Shown here one piece after another: positions 51,273 through 60,200 of a stretch of 64,000 bases of DNA. Within the stretch, counting starts at the first letter, position 1; each line of letters begins with the position of its first letter. A program made the translations under genes and the position numbers. The notes beneath the pieces were generated by a model, which did not search any database, had not been told where the DNA came from, and worked only from the letters and a program-made list of their open reading frames with translations. This DNA is from Halomarina halobia (GTDB taxonomy: Archaea; Halobacteriota; Halobacteria; Halobacteriales; Haloarculaceae), in contig NZ_CP119992.1 of NCBI RefSeq assembly GCF_029338575.1, positions 930,001 to 994,000 on the forward strand, written 5' to 3'.

Positions 51273-51894
51273 TCGATTTCGAGTAACTGCGGTTGATTCA
51301 TATAGGTTTCCTTTCGACCGGCCCCTGCGTCGCCATCGCGTACGGCGAACTACCACGGAGAGCGGCTCACGTCGATCGGCCGAACGAGGATATATTCATA
51401 TTTTGTCGGTATTAAATTAATTTTTCTGCATAATTAATATATAGCTGGGTGTCGAAGGGTGCGCCGGGGACCGGCGCGGAGCGCACCGTAGAATGGGAGC
51501 GTTTCGCGCCGAGTTCTCCACAGGTGGGATCGTCTCGGCGACCGACCGTCGGTCGCCTCCGTGGGGTTTTCTTCGTACGTCCGGGGCGAGCGGTCGCGAC
51601 GCGTTCCGGCGGGCGGATCCGTCCCGGGTCGATCGCCAGGCGCGCGTGCGTCCGGGGAGCGCTGTTGGTTGGATCTCTCCGGAGACGCGCGTCGAGTAGG
51701 TGTCGACCCGCGTCCGTGCCGGTGGTCGGTATCCCGGGCGTCGAACGTCGCGAAGCGGTGCATCCGACGGACCAGATGCGCCGCGTTCGACAACGCGAAC
51801 GAGCGTCGGACGTGCCCTCACCGACGTTTTCGGAGCGGAGCGTACTCACCGATCCCACTTATTTAAAGTACGAGGCAGTCAGAGGTAGCATATC
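51273..51894. other. Long intergenic region with AT-rich island
   Basis: This is a 622-bp stretch between tRNA-Lys and the DHH phosphoesterase gene. An unusually AT-rich island lies at 51388-51445, within otherwise GC-rich DNA. The rest has short Arg-rich frames only and no recognised gene. The promoter of the next gene is at the right end. Confidence 0.5.
51858..51868 (+). promoter_or_regulatory. TATA box of the DHH-family gene
   Basis: The TTATTTAAAG element is centred about 32 bp upstream of the ATG at 51895, supporting this first of three closely spaced ATG codons. Confidence 0.5.
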
Positions 51895-53343
51895 ATGAGT
51901 ACCGCCATCACCATGGCGTCCATGTCCACGTACGCCATCCTCGGCTGCGGTAGCGTCGGTCACGCCGTCGCCGAGGCACTCGAAGAGGAGGACAAGGACG
52001 TCCTCATCATCGACATGGACGAGGGGCGCGTCGAGGCGCTCCGCGACCAGGACATGGACGCTCGGATGGCCGACATCCGCGAGGCGAGCGTCGCGGACGA
52101 CGTCGCGGACCGCGACGTCGTCCTCATCCTCTCGTCGGACGTCGACGCGAACATGGCCGCCGTCGAGAACATCCGCGACCGGGGAGGCGAGCAGTTCATC
52201 GTCGCGCGCGCCTCCGACCCGGTGTCGGCCGACGACCTCGCCGAGATGGGGGCGGACGTGGTCATCAATCCCTCGGCCGTCATCGCCGACTCCGCGTTGC
52301 GCGCGCTCGAGACGGGCGAACTCGAGTACAAGACGGGTAAGCTCGCCGAGATACTCGACGGATCCGATAGCAAACTCGCCATCCTCACTCACCGAAGCCC
52401 CGACCCGGACTCGATCGCGAGCGCCGTCGCGCTCAAGGCCATCGCGGAGGCCCGCGACGTCGAGGCCGACATCGTCTACGACGGCGAGATCGGCCTCCAG
52501 GAGAACCGCGCGTTCGTGAACCTCCTCGGCATCGAACTCGTCCCGCGGAGCGACGTGACCCTCGACGACTACGACACCATCGCGCTCGTCGACCACGCGC
52601 AGGCCTCGGAACCGCCCGTCGACCGCCACATCGACATCTACATCGACCACGCGGAGCCCGAACTCGAGTACGACGCCCGGTTCGAGGACATCCGTCCCAA
52701 CATCTCCTCCACCTCGACCATCCTCACGAAGTACATCCAGGAGTTCGACCTGAGTCTGAACGAGGAGGTCGCGACCGCGCTGCTCTACGGCATCCGCGCG
52801 GAGACCCTCGACTTCAAGCGCGACACCACCCCGGCGGACCTCACCGCCGCGGCGTACCTCTACCCGTTCGTGGATCACGACACGCTGGAGCAGGTGGAGT
52901 CGCCGAGCATGAGCCCCGAGACGCTCGACGTGCTCGCGGAGGCCATCCGCAACCGCGACGTGAAGGGGAGCCACCTCGTCTCGAACGCCGGGTTCGTCCG
53001 CGACCGCGACGCGCTCGCGCAGGCCGCTCAACACCTCCTCAACCTCGAGGGGATCACCACGACCGCCGTCTTCGCCATCACCGAGGACACCATCTACCTC
53101 GCCGCCCGCTCGAAGGACATCCGGATGAACATCGGCGCGGTGCTCGACGACGCCTTCGGCGACATCGGCGAGGCCCGCGGCCACTCCACCGACGCCACCG
53201 TCGAGATCCCGCTCGGTATCTTCACCGGCATCGAAACCAGCGAGGACAACCGAGACACGCTACTCGCGCTCACCGAGGAGGCCGTCAGGCGGAAGCTCTT
53301 CGACGCGATGGGCGTCGAGACGGGCGACTCCAACGGGAGCTGA
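51895..53343 (+). CDS. TrkA-N/DHH-family phosphoesterase (RecJ-like)
   Basis: This is a 482-residue protein. An N-terminal Rossmann domain of TrkA-N/RCK type ('YAILGCGSVGHAVAEALEEEDKDVLIIDMD') fills about residues 10-135. A DHH-DHHA1 phosphoesterase follows. Motif I is 'LTHRSPDPDSIASAVAL', motif II the Asp in 'TIALVDHAQ', motif III Asp251-His252-Ala253 (second His of 'DHH' replaced by Ala), and a C-terminal DHHA1-like 'SHLVSNAGFVRDRDAL'. Related proteins degrade short oligonucleotides or cyclic di-AMP. The N-terminal domain could bind a nucleotide or NAD. Three ATG codons are close together; the first fits the promoter. Confidence 0.88.
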   Translation: MSTAITMASMSTYAILGCGSVGHAVAEALEEEDKDVLIIDMDEGRVEALRDQDMDARMADIREASVADDVADRDVVLILSSDVDANMAAVENIRDRGGEQFIVARASDPVSADDLAEMGADVVINPSAVIADSALRALETGELEYKTGKLAEILDGSDSKLAILTHRSPDPDSIASAVALKAIAEARDVEADIVYDGEIGLQENRAFVNLLGIELVPRSDVTLDDYDTIALVDHAQASEPPVDRHIDIYIDHAEPELEYDARFEDIRPNISSTSTILTKYIQEFDLSLNEEVATALLYGIRAETLDFKRDTTPADLTAAAYLYPFVDHDTLEQVESPSMSPETLDVLAEAIRNRDVKGSHLVSNAGFVRDRDALAQAAQHLLNLEGITTTAVFAITEDTIYLAARSKDIRMNIGAVLDDAFGDIGEARGHSTDATVEIPLGIFTGIETSEDNRDTLLALTEEAVRRKLFDAMGVETGDSNGS

Positions 53344-53398
53344 GCGACCGACGTACCGACGACCGGCGCATCCGTGACCGCTCCGGCGGCGGTCACCC

Positions 53399-53470
53399 GG
53401 CGATCGAGCTATCGATGGCCGACCTACCGCCGACCTACCGGCGATCGAGTCATCGGCGATCGACGTATCG
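53399..53470. repeat. Short degenerate direct repeats upstream of citZ
   Basis: Three copies of a 15-mer GCGATCGANNNATCG (53400-53414, 53441-53455, 53456-53470) and two tandem copies of CCGACCTACCG (53419-53440) lie in the region upstream of citrate synthase. They may be regulatory or a decayed repeat; no protein is encoded. Confidence 0.5.
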
Positions 53471-53518
53471 CCGACCGTGAACCCCCCACGTACCGGCAAC
53501 CGCCCCCGCAGGGGTGTG

Positions 53519-53526
53519 GGATAAAT
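53519..53526 (+). promoter_or_regulatory. TATA box of citrate synthase gene
   Basis: GGATAAAT is centred 27 bp upstream of the ATG at 53550, a typical leaderless promoter. Confidence 0.55.
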
Positions 53527-53549
53527 CCCTCCGCCCGCTAGACGTCACT

Positions 53550-54683
53550 ATGACGGACGACACCTTCGCTCCCGGTCTCGAGAACGTCATCGCCGCCGAG
53601 ACGCGCCTGAGCCACGTCGACGGCGAGGCGGGCGAGCTCGTCATCAGCGGGTTCCCGGTGGAGGAGCTCGCGGCGAACGCCACCTACGAGGAGACGGTCT
53701 TCCTGCTCTGGAACGACCGCCTGCCGGACGCCGACGAACTCGACGCGCTGCGCGACGACCTCGCCGCCCGCCGCGACCTCGCCGACGAGGCCTACGAGGT
53801 CGTCCGGGCGGCCGCGGAGGACGGTGCCGACGCGATGGACGCCCTCCGGATGGGCGCGGCGAGCGCGAACCTCGGCCGCGAGGACGAGTCCCCGGAGGAG
53901 GCCGCCCGGACCGCCGTGGCGCGCTTCCCGACGGTCGTCGCGGCCTACTGGCGGACGCGCGAGGGCGAGGCGCCCCTGTCGCCCCGCGAGGACCTCTCGC
54001 ACGCCGGCAACTACCTGTACATGCTCACCGGCGAGGAGCCGAGCGACGCGGAGGTCCGCGGGCTGGAGACGTACCTCAACACGGTCGTCGACCACGGGCT
54101 GAACGCCTCGACGTTCACCGCGCGGACCATCGCCTCGACGCGGTCCGACGTCGTCTCGGCCGCGACGGGGGCCGTCGGCGCGCTGAAGGGCCCGCTGCAC
54201 GGCGGCGCGCCGGGACCGGTACTCGACATGCTCTTCGAGATCGAGGAGACGGGCGACCCCGAGGCGTACCTCCGCGAGCGACTGGCGTCCGGCGAGCGCA
54301 TCATGGGTTTCGGTCACCGCGTCTACCGGGTCCGCGACCCTCGCGCGGCGGTCCTCTCGTCCGCCGCCGAGCGCTTCTACGAGGCGGACGGCGACGGCGA
54401 GTTCTTCGCGCTCGCCGCCGAGGTCGAGGAGACGGCGACGGACCTGCTCGCGGAGTACAAACCGGATCGCCCCCTCGACACGAACGTCGAGTTCTACACC
54501 TCGCTGCTCCTCCACGGCATCGGCATCCCCCGGGACCTGTTCGCGGCGACCTTCGGCGTCTCGCGCGTCGGCGGCTGGACCGCCCACAGCCTCGAACAGC
54601 TGGAGGCCGATCGGCTCATCCGCCCGCGCGGCCGGTACGTCGGGGACGCCGATCGGACGTGGACGCCGCTCGACGAGCGATAG
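53550..54683 (+). CDS. citZ: Citrate synthase
   Basis: This is a 377-residue citrate (or 2-methylcitrate) synthase, which condenses acetyl-CoA and oxaloacetate in the TCA cycle. The catalytic His residues are in 'DHGLNASTFTAR' (about 175) and 'GFGHRVYRVRDPRA' (about 255). The Asp is in 'PLDTNVEFYTSLLLHGIGIPRDLF', and 'ALKGPLHGGAPGPVLDML' is the CoA loop. The ATG at 53550 fits the TATA box; the frame upstream to 53514 is less likely. Citrate versus methylcitrate specificity cannot be told from sequence. Confidence 0.94.
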   Translation: MTDDTFAPGLENVIAAETRLSHVDGEAGELVISGFPVEELAANATYEETVFLLWNDRLPDADELDALRDDLAARRDLADEAYEVVRAAAEDGADAMDALRMGAASANLGREDESPEEAARTAVARFPTVVAAYWRTREGEAPLSPREDLSHAGNYLYMLTGEEPSDAEVRGLETYLNTVVDHGLNASTFTARTIASTRSDVVSAATGAVGALKGPLHGGAPGPVLDMLFEIEETGDPEAYLRERLASGERIMGFGHRVYRVRDPRAAVLSSAAERFYEADGDGEFFALAAEVEETATDLLAEYKPDRPLDTNVEFYTSLLLHGIGIPRDLFAATFGVSRVGGWTAHSLEQLEADRLIRPRGRYVGDADRTWTPLDER

Positions 54684-54707
54684 GCGGGGACGTGGACGAA
54701 ACCCGAC

Positions 54708-55004
54708 TCAGACCGCCGCTTCCTCTTCCGGCTCCTTGAGTCGTTCGACGACGTCGTTCACGAGGATGACGTCCCCGACGGCGCGCACCCAGCGGTAGGG
54801 GATGAGCACGCCGCGAGCGCCGCGAGCGCGGTCCTTGAACAGCTCGCCGTTGAGCTGCGAGAGCGCGAGGCCGGTGACGCGCTCGCTGTCGAGGTCGAGG
54901 CGGAGGTCCTCGACCTGACCGACGAACACGCCGTTGTTCGAGTAGACCTCCCGTCCGACGAGCGAGGTGATCTCCTGGGGTGTCGGGTTCGCGGTGATCT
55001 CCAT
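54708..55004 (-). CDS. PRC-barrel domain protein
   Basis: This is a 98-residue PRC-barrel protein ('ITSLVGREVYSNNGVFVGQVEDLRLDLDSERVTGLALSQL', then 'GVLIPYRWVRAVGDVILVNDVVERL'). In haloarchaea PRC-barrel proteins include CdpB1 and CdpB2, which link SepF to FtsZ in cell division. Whether this one belongs to that group is not decided by the sequence alone. It is convergent with citrate synthase (24 bp apart). Confidence 0.85.
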   Translation of the reverse strand: MEITANPTPQEITSLVGREVYSNNGVFVGQVEDLRLDLDSERVTGLALSQLNGELFKDRARGARGVLIPYRWVRAVGDVILVNDVVERLKEPEEEAAV

Positions 55005-55130
55005 GTCCCCGCCGTCGTAGCGGGAGGCCTTAACAGTACTGTCAGACGGCAGTTCACCGCCTCGTGGAAGCGTCGGCGAGACGAGGCGAGGACGGAGGTT
55101 CGTGGGCCCCCGGCAGTTACGCTCGCGCGT

Positions 55131-55904
55131 TCACGGGGTCGGTATCGCCCGGGCGTCGTTCCAGATCCGTTCGACGTACTCCGCCGCCCACTCGACCGCC
55201 CCGGGGTCGTCGTTGCAGATGATCCCCCGGAGGTCGTCGTCGTAGACGGTGACGCTCATCGTCGTCTCGTCGTCGCGCGAGTAGAGCCTGAGGCCGAACG
55301 GCGGCGCGTCGGGGGACTCGCGGAGCTCCACGAGCCCGGTTTCGAGCGCCGCCGCGACGGCGTCCGCGTGTCCGGCGAGCAGGCGTTCGAGCGACGCGGG
55401 CGCGAGCACGACCCGCACGGCCGTCCCGTCGAGGATCCGATCGCGGTAGAGCCGGACGTATCGATCGGCGACCAGTCCGCCGGCACCCCGAACCTCGTCC
55501 GCCCGACCAACCAGTTCGGCGATCCGTCGGGCCGGTCGCTCCGGATCGCCCCCGTCGGCCGCGACGACCTCGGCGCCGGCGAGCGCCCGCGCGTCGAGCG
55601 GCGCGTCCGGCGGCAGCACGTCGAGGACGTCCGCCGCGGCGCGGATCCCCTCGGACCGTCGGCGGAACTCCCCGTAGGAGGCGGCGGCGAGCCGACCGGC
55701 GGCCGTGGTGCGATAGCCGTCCCCACATCGCTCGATGAATCCGCGCTCCGCGAGTTCCCGAACGGCGCGGTCGACCGTGGAGCGCGAGACGCCGAGCGCG
55801 TCCCCGAGCGCGGGCTTGTCGGCCGGCCGTTCGGCGATCCGGTCCAGCAACTCCGCGCGTCGAGCGAGCAGATCGAGCACCGCCTCCGGCACCGGGTCGC
55901 GCAC
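55131..55904 (-). CDS. HTH transcriptional regulator, haloarchaeal MarR/ArsR-like
   Basis: The protein has 257 residues. An N-terminal winged helix ('LLDRIAERPADKPALGDALGVSRSTVDRAVRELAERGFIERCGDGYRTT') is followed by a C-terminal ligand domain ('DDETTMSVTVYDDDLRGIICNDDPGAVEWAAEYVERIW'). This domain pair is common in haloarchaeal regulators of unknown ligand. A TATA-like TTTACG on the minus strand at about 55929-55936 supports the start. The gene is divergent from thioredoxin. Confidence 0.85.
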   Translation of the reverse strand: MRDPVPEAVLDLLARRAELLDRIAERPADKPALGDALGVSRSTVDRAVRELAERGFIERCGDGYRTTAAGRLAAASYGEFRRRSEGIRAAADVLDVLPPDAPLDARALAGAEVVAADGGDPERPARRIAELVGRADEVRGAGGLVADRYVRLYRDRILDGTAVRVVLAPASLERLLAGHADAVAAALETGLVELRESPDAPPFGLRLYSRDDETTMSVTVYDDDLRGIICNDDPGAVEWAAEYVERIWNDARAIPTP

Positions 55905-56346
55905 TCAGCACACGTGAGCGCACCAGCACGTAAACGTTCCGGGACCCCCGCACCCATACATAAATGGGGGAAACTTTTTTATAAGTATGTTCACTCGTTA
56001 CGTGTCCGGTCGAGCGGTGAGGTAATTATCCTGGCTAGGCTATGAACGTTTGCCGGATGCCTCTGACAGCCCGGCACTGCGTGTCTCGAACACGCACTCG
56101 TCGCCGGTCCGCCCGAACCGGCGACGAGGTGGGGAGTGACTCCCCCGCTATTCGTACGGCACACTCGACGACCGGAAGCGACCGCGCCGCGCAAGCGTCC
56201 GGTTCGACGCGCGAATCCCCGGCGATCGGATCACCGCAGCGGCGGACAGCGATCCCCCGCTGCGCCGACGAGCGCCCCGCCACGGTTGTGCAGACAGCGG
56301 ACACACAGTCGGCGTAATTAAGCCGTCGTCGAGAGAATACCGGAGT
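55905..56346. other. Intergenic region with strong orphan TATA box
   Basis: This is a 442-bp spacer. A strong TATA-like CTTTTTTATAAG lies at 55974-55985, more than 350 bp from the thioredoxin start and on either strand without a matching gene. A separate box (GTAATTAAG at 56315-56323) serves thioredoxin. An unannotated RNA could start near 56010. No protein gene is supported. Confidence 0.45.
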
Positions 56347-56748
56347 ATGAGTGAATCCGACGAGGAACTCGACGCGATACGCGATCGAAAGCGCGAGGAA
56401 CTCGCGAAGCGAGCAGGTGGGGGCGACGCCCCGGACGAGCCGATCCACGTGAACGGCGCGGAGGAGTTCGACGAGGTCGTCGCGGGCCACGACGTCGTGC
56501 TCGTCGACTTCTACGCGGATTGGTGCGGACCGTGCAAGATGCTCGAACCGACGATCGAGACCCTCGCCGCCGACTCCCCGGCGACCGTCGCCAAGGTGGA
56601 CATCGACGCCAACCAGGCGATCGCGCAGTCCCACGGCATCCGTGGGGTTCCGACGCTTCAGCTCTACGCCGGCGGCCGGCAGGTCGAGCAGTTCGTCGGC
56701 GTACAGGACGAGGCGACGCTCCGATCGGCGATCGAGCAGCACGCCTGA
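56347..56748 (+). CDS. Thioredoxin
   Basis: This is a 133-residue thioredoxin with the active site Trp59-Cys60-Gly-Pro-Cys63. A charged helical N-terminal extension ('EELDAIRDRKREELAKRAGG') precedes the fold. 'VVLVDFYADW' and 'GVPTLQLYAGGRQVEQFVG' (cis-Pro) complete the thioredoxin fold. It reduces protein disulfides in the cytoplasm. The ATG has a TATA-like box at 56315-56323. Confidence 0.95.
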   Translation: MSESDEELDAIRDRKREELAKRAGGGDAPDEPIHVNGAEEFDEVVAGHDVVLVDFYADWCGPCKMLEPTIETLAADSPATVAKVDIDANQAIAQSHGIRGVPTLQLYAGGRQVEQFVGVQDEATLRSAIEQHA

Positions 56749-56794
56749 GCACGCCTGAGGGAGTCCCCCCTTCCGGATCGTCGTCGGAGCGCGC

Positions 56795-57862
56795 TCACCC
56801 CGCGAGGTCGAGCATCCCGTCGACGTCAGCGCCGTCCTCGAGGAGTCCGCGCATGACCTCGACCGTCTCGGCGCTCCGGGCGCGCCCCTGCCTGAGCACG
56901 TCCTCGGCCCGCTCCACGGCCGTGATGGTGTCCGTCTGGACCGTCAGGATGGGCACGCCCTCCTCCTCGGCGCGGCCGACGACCGCGCCGGCGGGGCGGA
57001 ACCCGCCGGTGAGCAGGAGGCACCTGATGCCCGGCGCTTCGAGCGCCGCCGCCTGGATGTCCGAGCGGTCGCCGCCCGTGATCATCGCCGCGTCGCGGGT
57101 GCGGCGGAACTGCCGGAGCGCGTCGTCGGCACCCATCGCGCCCACGGTGAAGCGCTCGATGAAGGCGTCGGTCGGCGCGCTCGTCGTCACCACCCGCGCG
57201 CCGAGGTCGTCCGCGAGCTCCGCGACCGTGACGCCCGCGAGTTCCTGCACGCGGGGGAGCGCGCCGAAGACGGTGATCCCCCTCCCCTCGAGGAAGGGAA
57301 CGACGTCGGTCGTCAGCTGGTCGTAGGCGGCGTCGGCGACCGCGTTGAACAGGACGCCGCCGAGGCGGTCGCCGAGGTGCCGGGCCGCGGACAGCACCGC
57401 GTCCACGTCGCCGGGCTGTTCGTAGCGGGCGATGAGGACCGCGGTGGCGTCGAGCAGGTCAGCGACGTCGGCGTCTGTGAGGTCGACGACGCCGCCCGTC
57501 GAGAACGACCCGCCGCCGTCGACGAGCACGAGGTCCCTGTCTGCGGCGAGGTCGTCGTAACTCTCGCGCACGCGCTCGTGGAGGGCGTCCGCGTCCTCGC
57601 GCCCGCGCAGCGCCTGCTCGACGAACGTCGGCGAGTAGACGACGGGTTCGAGGTCGGCCATCTCGGCGTCGAGGTCGAGGAGTTCGCGCGCGAGCAGGGG
57701 GTCCTCGTCGAGGGTCTTGCCGACTGCGCTCTGGAGGCGCGTCCCCTTCGGTTTCATGTAGCCGACGTCGAGGCCGCGCTCCCGCGCGAGTTGCGCCAGC
57801 GCCAGCGTGACTGCAGTCTTGCCTGTGCTCTCGTCGGTCGATGTGATGAGGATCGGGTTCAT
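56795..57862 (-). CDS. Pta-regulatory-like (BioD/DRTGG) P-loop protein
   Basis: The protein has 355 residues. The N-terminus is a dethiobiotin-synthetase-like P-loop domain ('ILITSTDESTGKTAVTLALAQLA', Walker A at about 7-16, and 'DLVLVDGGGSFSTGG'). A DRTGG domain follows at about 205-320 ('AMITGGDRSDIQAAALEAPGIRCLLLTGGFRPAGAV'). The two together resemble the N-terminal regulatory part of long phosphotransacetylases, but no acetyltransferase domain is attached. The ATG overlaps the stop of acd by 4 bp, so it likely regulates or serves acetyl-CoA/acetate conversion. Confidence 0.87.
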   Translation of the reverse strand: MNPILITSTDESTGKTAVTLALAQLARERGLDVGYMKPKGTRLQSAVGKTLDEDPLLARELLDLDAEMADLEPVVYSPTFVEQALRGREDADALHERVRESYDDLAADRDLVLVDGGGSFSTGGVVDLTDADVADLLDATAVLIARYEQPGDVDAVLSAARHLGDRLGGVLFNAVADAAYDQLTTDVVPFLEGRGITVFGALPRVQELAGVTVAELADDLGARVVTTSAPTDAFIERFTVGAMGADDALRQFRRTRDAAMITGGDRSDIQAAALEAPGIRCLLLTGGFRPAGAVVGRAEEEGVPILTVQTDTITAVERAEDVLRQGRARSAETVEVMRGLLEDGADVDGMLDLAG

Positions 57863-59955
57863 AGCTCGTCGGGGTCGATGGTGAGTCTGATGTCGACGGC
57901 GGTCGCGCCGTCGGGCGTCGCAACGAGGGGGTTGACGTCGAGTTCGAGGATGGCCGGGAAGTCCGTCACGAGCTGCGAGAGCCGCTGGATGACCTCGACG
58001 ACGCGCTCCTCGTCGACGGGTCGGCGGCCGCGCGCGCCGCGGAGGAGCGGCGCGGCCCGGATGTCGTCTACCATCCCCGCCGCCTCGGGCTCGCTGACGG
58101 GGGCGACCCGCACCGTCGTGTCCTCCAGCACCTCGACGAAGATGCCCCCGAGGCCGAACAGGACGAGCGGGCCGAACTGCGGATCGCGGTTCATCCCGGC
58201 GATGGTCTCGATGCCCGCCTCCAGGTCGAGCAGTTCCTGTACCTGCACGCCGAGGATCGTCGCGTCGGGCTGGTAGTTCTTCGCGCGGGCGACGAGGTCC
58301 TCGTAGGTGTCGTAGACGTCGTCGTTCCGGACGCCGACGCGGACGCCGCCGATGTCCGACTTGTGGAGGACGTCGGGGCTCACGATCTTCATCACGACGT
58401 CGCCCTCGATGGACTCGGCGACCTCGATGGCCTCCTCGGGCGAGGAGACGACGTCCCCCTCGGGGATCGGGACGCCGTAGGCGTCGAGCAGCCCCATCGC
58501 CTCCACCCCGAGGCGGGTGTCGCCGCGGTCGGCCGCCCCCCGCAGGATCTCGCGCGCTCGTTCCCGGTCCACGTCGAACGTCGTCGGCTCGACGTACTCC
58601 CGCTCGCGGATCTCCGCGTACGACCGCAGCGCGTCGAGGCTCTCCACCGCGCGCGCCGGGTCGAAGTAGGTCGGAATGCCCGCCTCGCCGAGGATCTCCC
58701 GCGCGGACTCGGTCCGCTCGCCGCCCATGAAGCAGGTGGCGACGGGGAGGCCCGACTCGGCCTGCCGCCCGACGACGGCGGACGCGAGGTCGTCGAAGGT
58801 GAGCACGGCGGTCGGGCAGGTGACGACGCAGACCGCGCCGACGTTCGGGTCGTCCATGGCGATCTCGATCGCCTCGGCGAACCGGTCGACCGGCGCGTCG
58901 CCGATCACGTCCACCGGGTTGTAGATGTTCGCCTCCTCGGGGAGGGCCTCCTCGAAGCGGGCGAGCGTCTCGTCGGCGAACGACGCGAGCGAGAGGCCGG
59001 AGTCGCCGATGGCGTCCGTCGCCATCACCCCGGGGCCGCCCGCGTTCGTCACCACGGCCACCGAGTCCGTCTCGGGGAGTGGCTGGCCCGCGAGGATGCT
59101 CGCGGCGTCGAACAGCTCCTGGACGTTCTCCGCGCGGACGACGCCCGCCTGTTCGAGTCCGGCCTCGTAGGCCGCCTCGCTCCCGGCGATGGTGCCGGTG
59201 TGGGAGGCGGCGGCCGACGCGCCCGCCTCAGTCCGACCGGACTTCACGAGCACGATGGGCGTCTCGGCCGTCACCTCGCGGGCGGTTCGGATGAACGACG
59301 CGCCGTCGGTGATCCCCTCGAGGTAGCCGAGGACGACGTCCGTCCCCTCGTCGTCACCCCATGCCTCGACGAAGTCGCGCTCGTCGAGGACGGCCTTGTT
59401 GCCGAGCGAGACGACGTCCTTGAACCCGATGCCGCGGTCGTTCGCCCAGTCCAGCACGGCCGTGATGAACGCGCCCGACTGGCTCATGAAGGAGATGCTT
59501 CCCTCGAGGGCGTTCTCCGGCCCGAAGGTCGCGTTCACGCCCGCCGGCGTGCTGATGATTCCGAGGCTGTTCGGCCCCACCAGATCGAGGTCGTGCTCCT
59601 CCGCGACCGCGCGGAGTTCCCGTTCGCGCCGCGCGCCCTCACTCCCGGTCTCGCCGAACCCCGCAGTGATGACCACCACGTTCTCGACGCCCGCCTCGGC
59701 GATCCCGCGGACGACGTCCACCGCGACGCGACCGGGGACGACGACGACCGCGAGGTCCACCTCGCCGGGAACGGACGCGACGTCGGGGTACGCCTCCCTG
59801 CCGAGCACCGACTCGGCGTTGGGGTTCACCGGAACCGTCTCGCCCTCGAACGAGTCGAGCATGTTCCTCATCACGGCCCTGCCGACCGACCCCTCGCGCT
59901 CGGTCGCGCCGACGACGGCGACGCGTCTCGGGGTGAACAGCGTTTCCAGTCCCAT
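57859..59955 (-). CDS. acd: ADP-forming acetate-CoA ligase (fused subunits)
   Basis: This is a 698-residue NDP-forming acyl-CoA synthetase, the archaeal enzyme that converts acetyl-CoA, ADP and phosphate to acetate, CoA and ATP. The CoA-binding domain starts 'LFTPRRVAVVGATEREGSVGRAVMRNM'. 'FMSQSGAFITAVLDWANDRGIGF' contains the phosphate-binding region. 'SHTGTIAGSEAAYEAGLEQAGV' carries the phosphohistidine (His in ASHTG). The ATP-grasp domain is in the last third ('EGDVVMKIVSPDVLHKSDIGGVRVGV'). The ATG at 59955 was chosen from the fold start. It is translationally coupled to the next gene. Confidence 0.94.
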   Translation of the reverse strand: MGLETLFTPRRVAVVGATEREGSVGRAVMRNMLDSFEGETVPVNPNAESVLGREAYPDVASVPGEVDLAVVVVPGRVAVDVVRGIAEAGVENVVVITAGFGETGSEGARRERELRAVAEEHDLDLVGPNSLGIISTPAGVNATFGPENALEGSISFMSQSGAFITAVLDWANDRGIGFKDVVSLGNKAVLDERDFVEAWGDDEGTDVVLGYLEGITDGASFIRTAREVTAETPIVLVKSGRTEAGASAAASHTGTIAGSEAAYEAGLEQAGVVRAENVQELFDAASILAGQPLPETDSVAVVTNAGGPGVMATDAIGDSGLSLASFADETLARFEEALPEEANIYNPVDVIGDAPVDRFAEAIEIAMDDPNVGAVCVVTCPTAVLTFDDLASAVVGRQAESGLPVATCFMGGERTESAREILGEAGIPTYFDPARAVESLDALRSYAEIREREYVEPTTFDVDRERAREILRGAADRGDTRLGVEAMGLLDAYGVPIPEGDVVSSPEEAIEVAESIEGDVVMKIVSPDVLHKSDIGGVRVGVRNDDVYDTYEDLVARAKNYQPDATILGVQVQELLDLEAGIETIAGMNRDPQFGPLVLFGLGGIFVEVLEDTTVRVAPVSEPEAAGMVDDIRAAPLLRGARGRRPVDEERVVEVIQRLSQLVTDFPAILELDVNPLVATPDGATAVDIRLTIDPDEL

Positions 59956-60200
59956 TCGTCGCGTGGGGCTACACCGGCGCGTCCGATATACGTGCCGACC
60001 GTTCCCGATCGGCGGGAGCCGCGGCGGGCGGGCCGTCCGCCCGTCGAGCGGGCGAGGGGCGGATGATTTGGCGGACGATCGTGGTCGCGCGTGCGTGCGC
60101 CCGCTGACGAGTTCGACGCGCCGCCCGCCCCGGAGATGATAACAACCTCTCCGAATAGGATGGTGCATTTTATTAATCTGGAATAGCATCTTAGTATCAG

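Noticed and set aside
56042..56317. 91-residue frame upstream of thioredoxin
   Set aside because: Arg/Ser/Thr-rich, no acidic bias or motif; the interval is better treated as non-coding.
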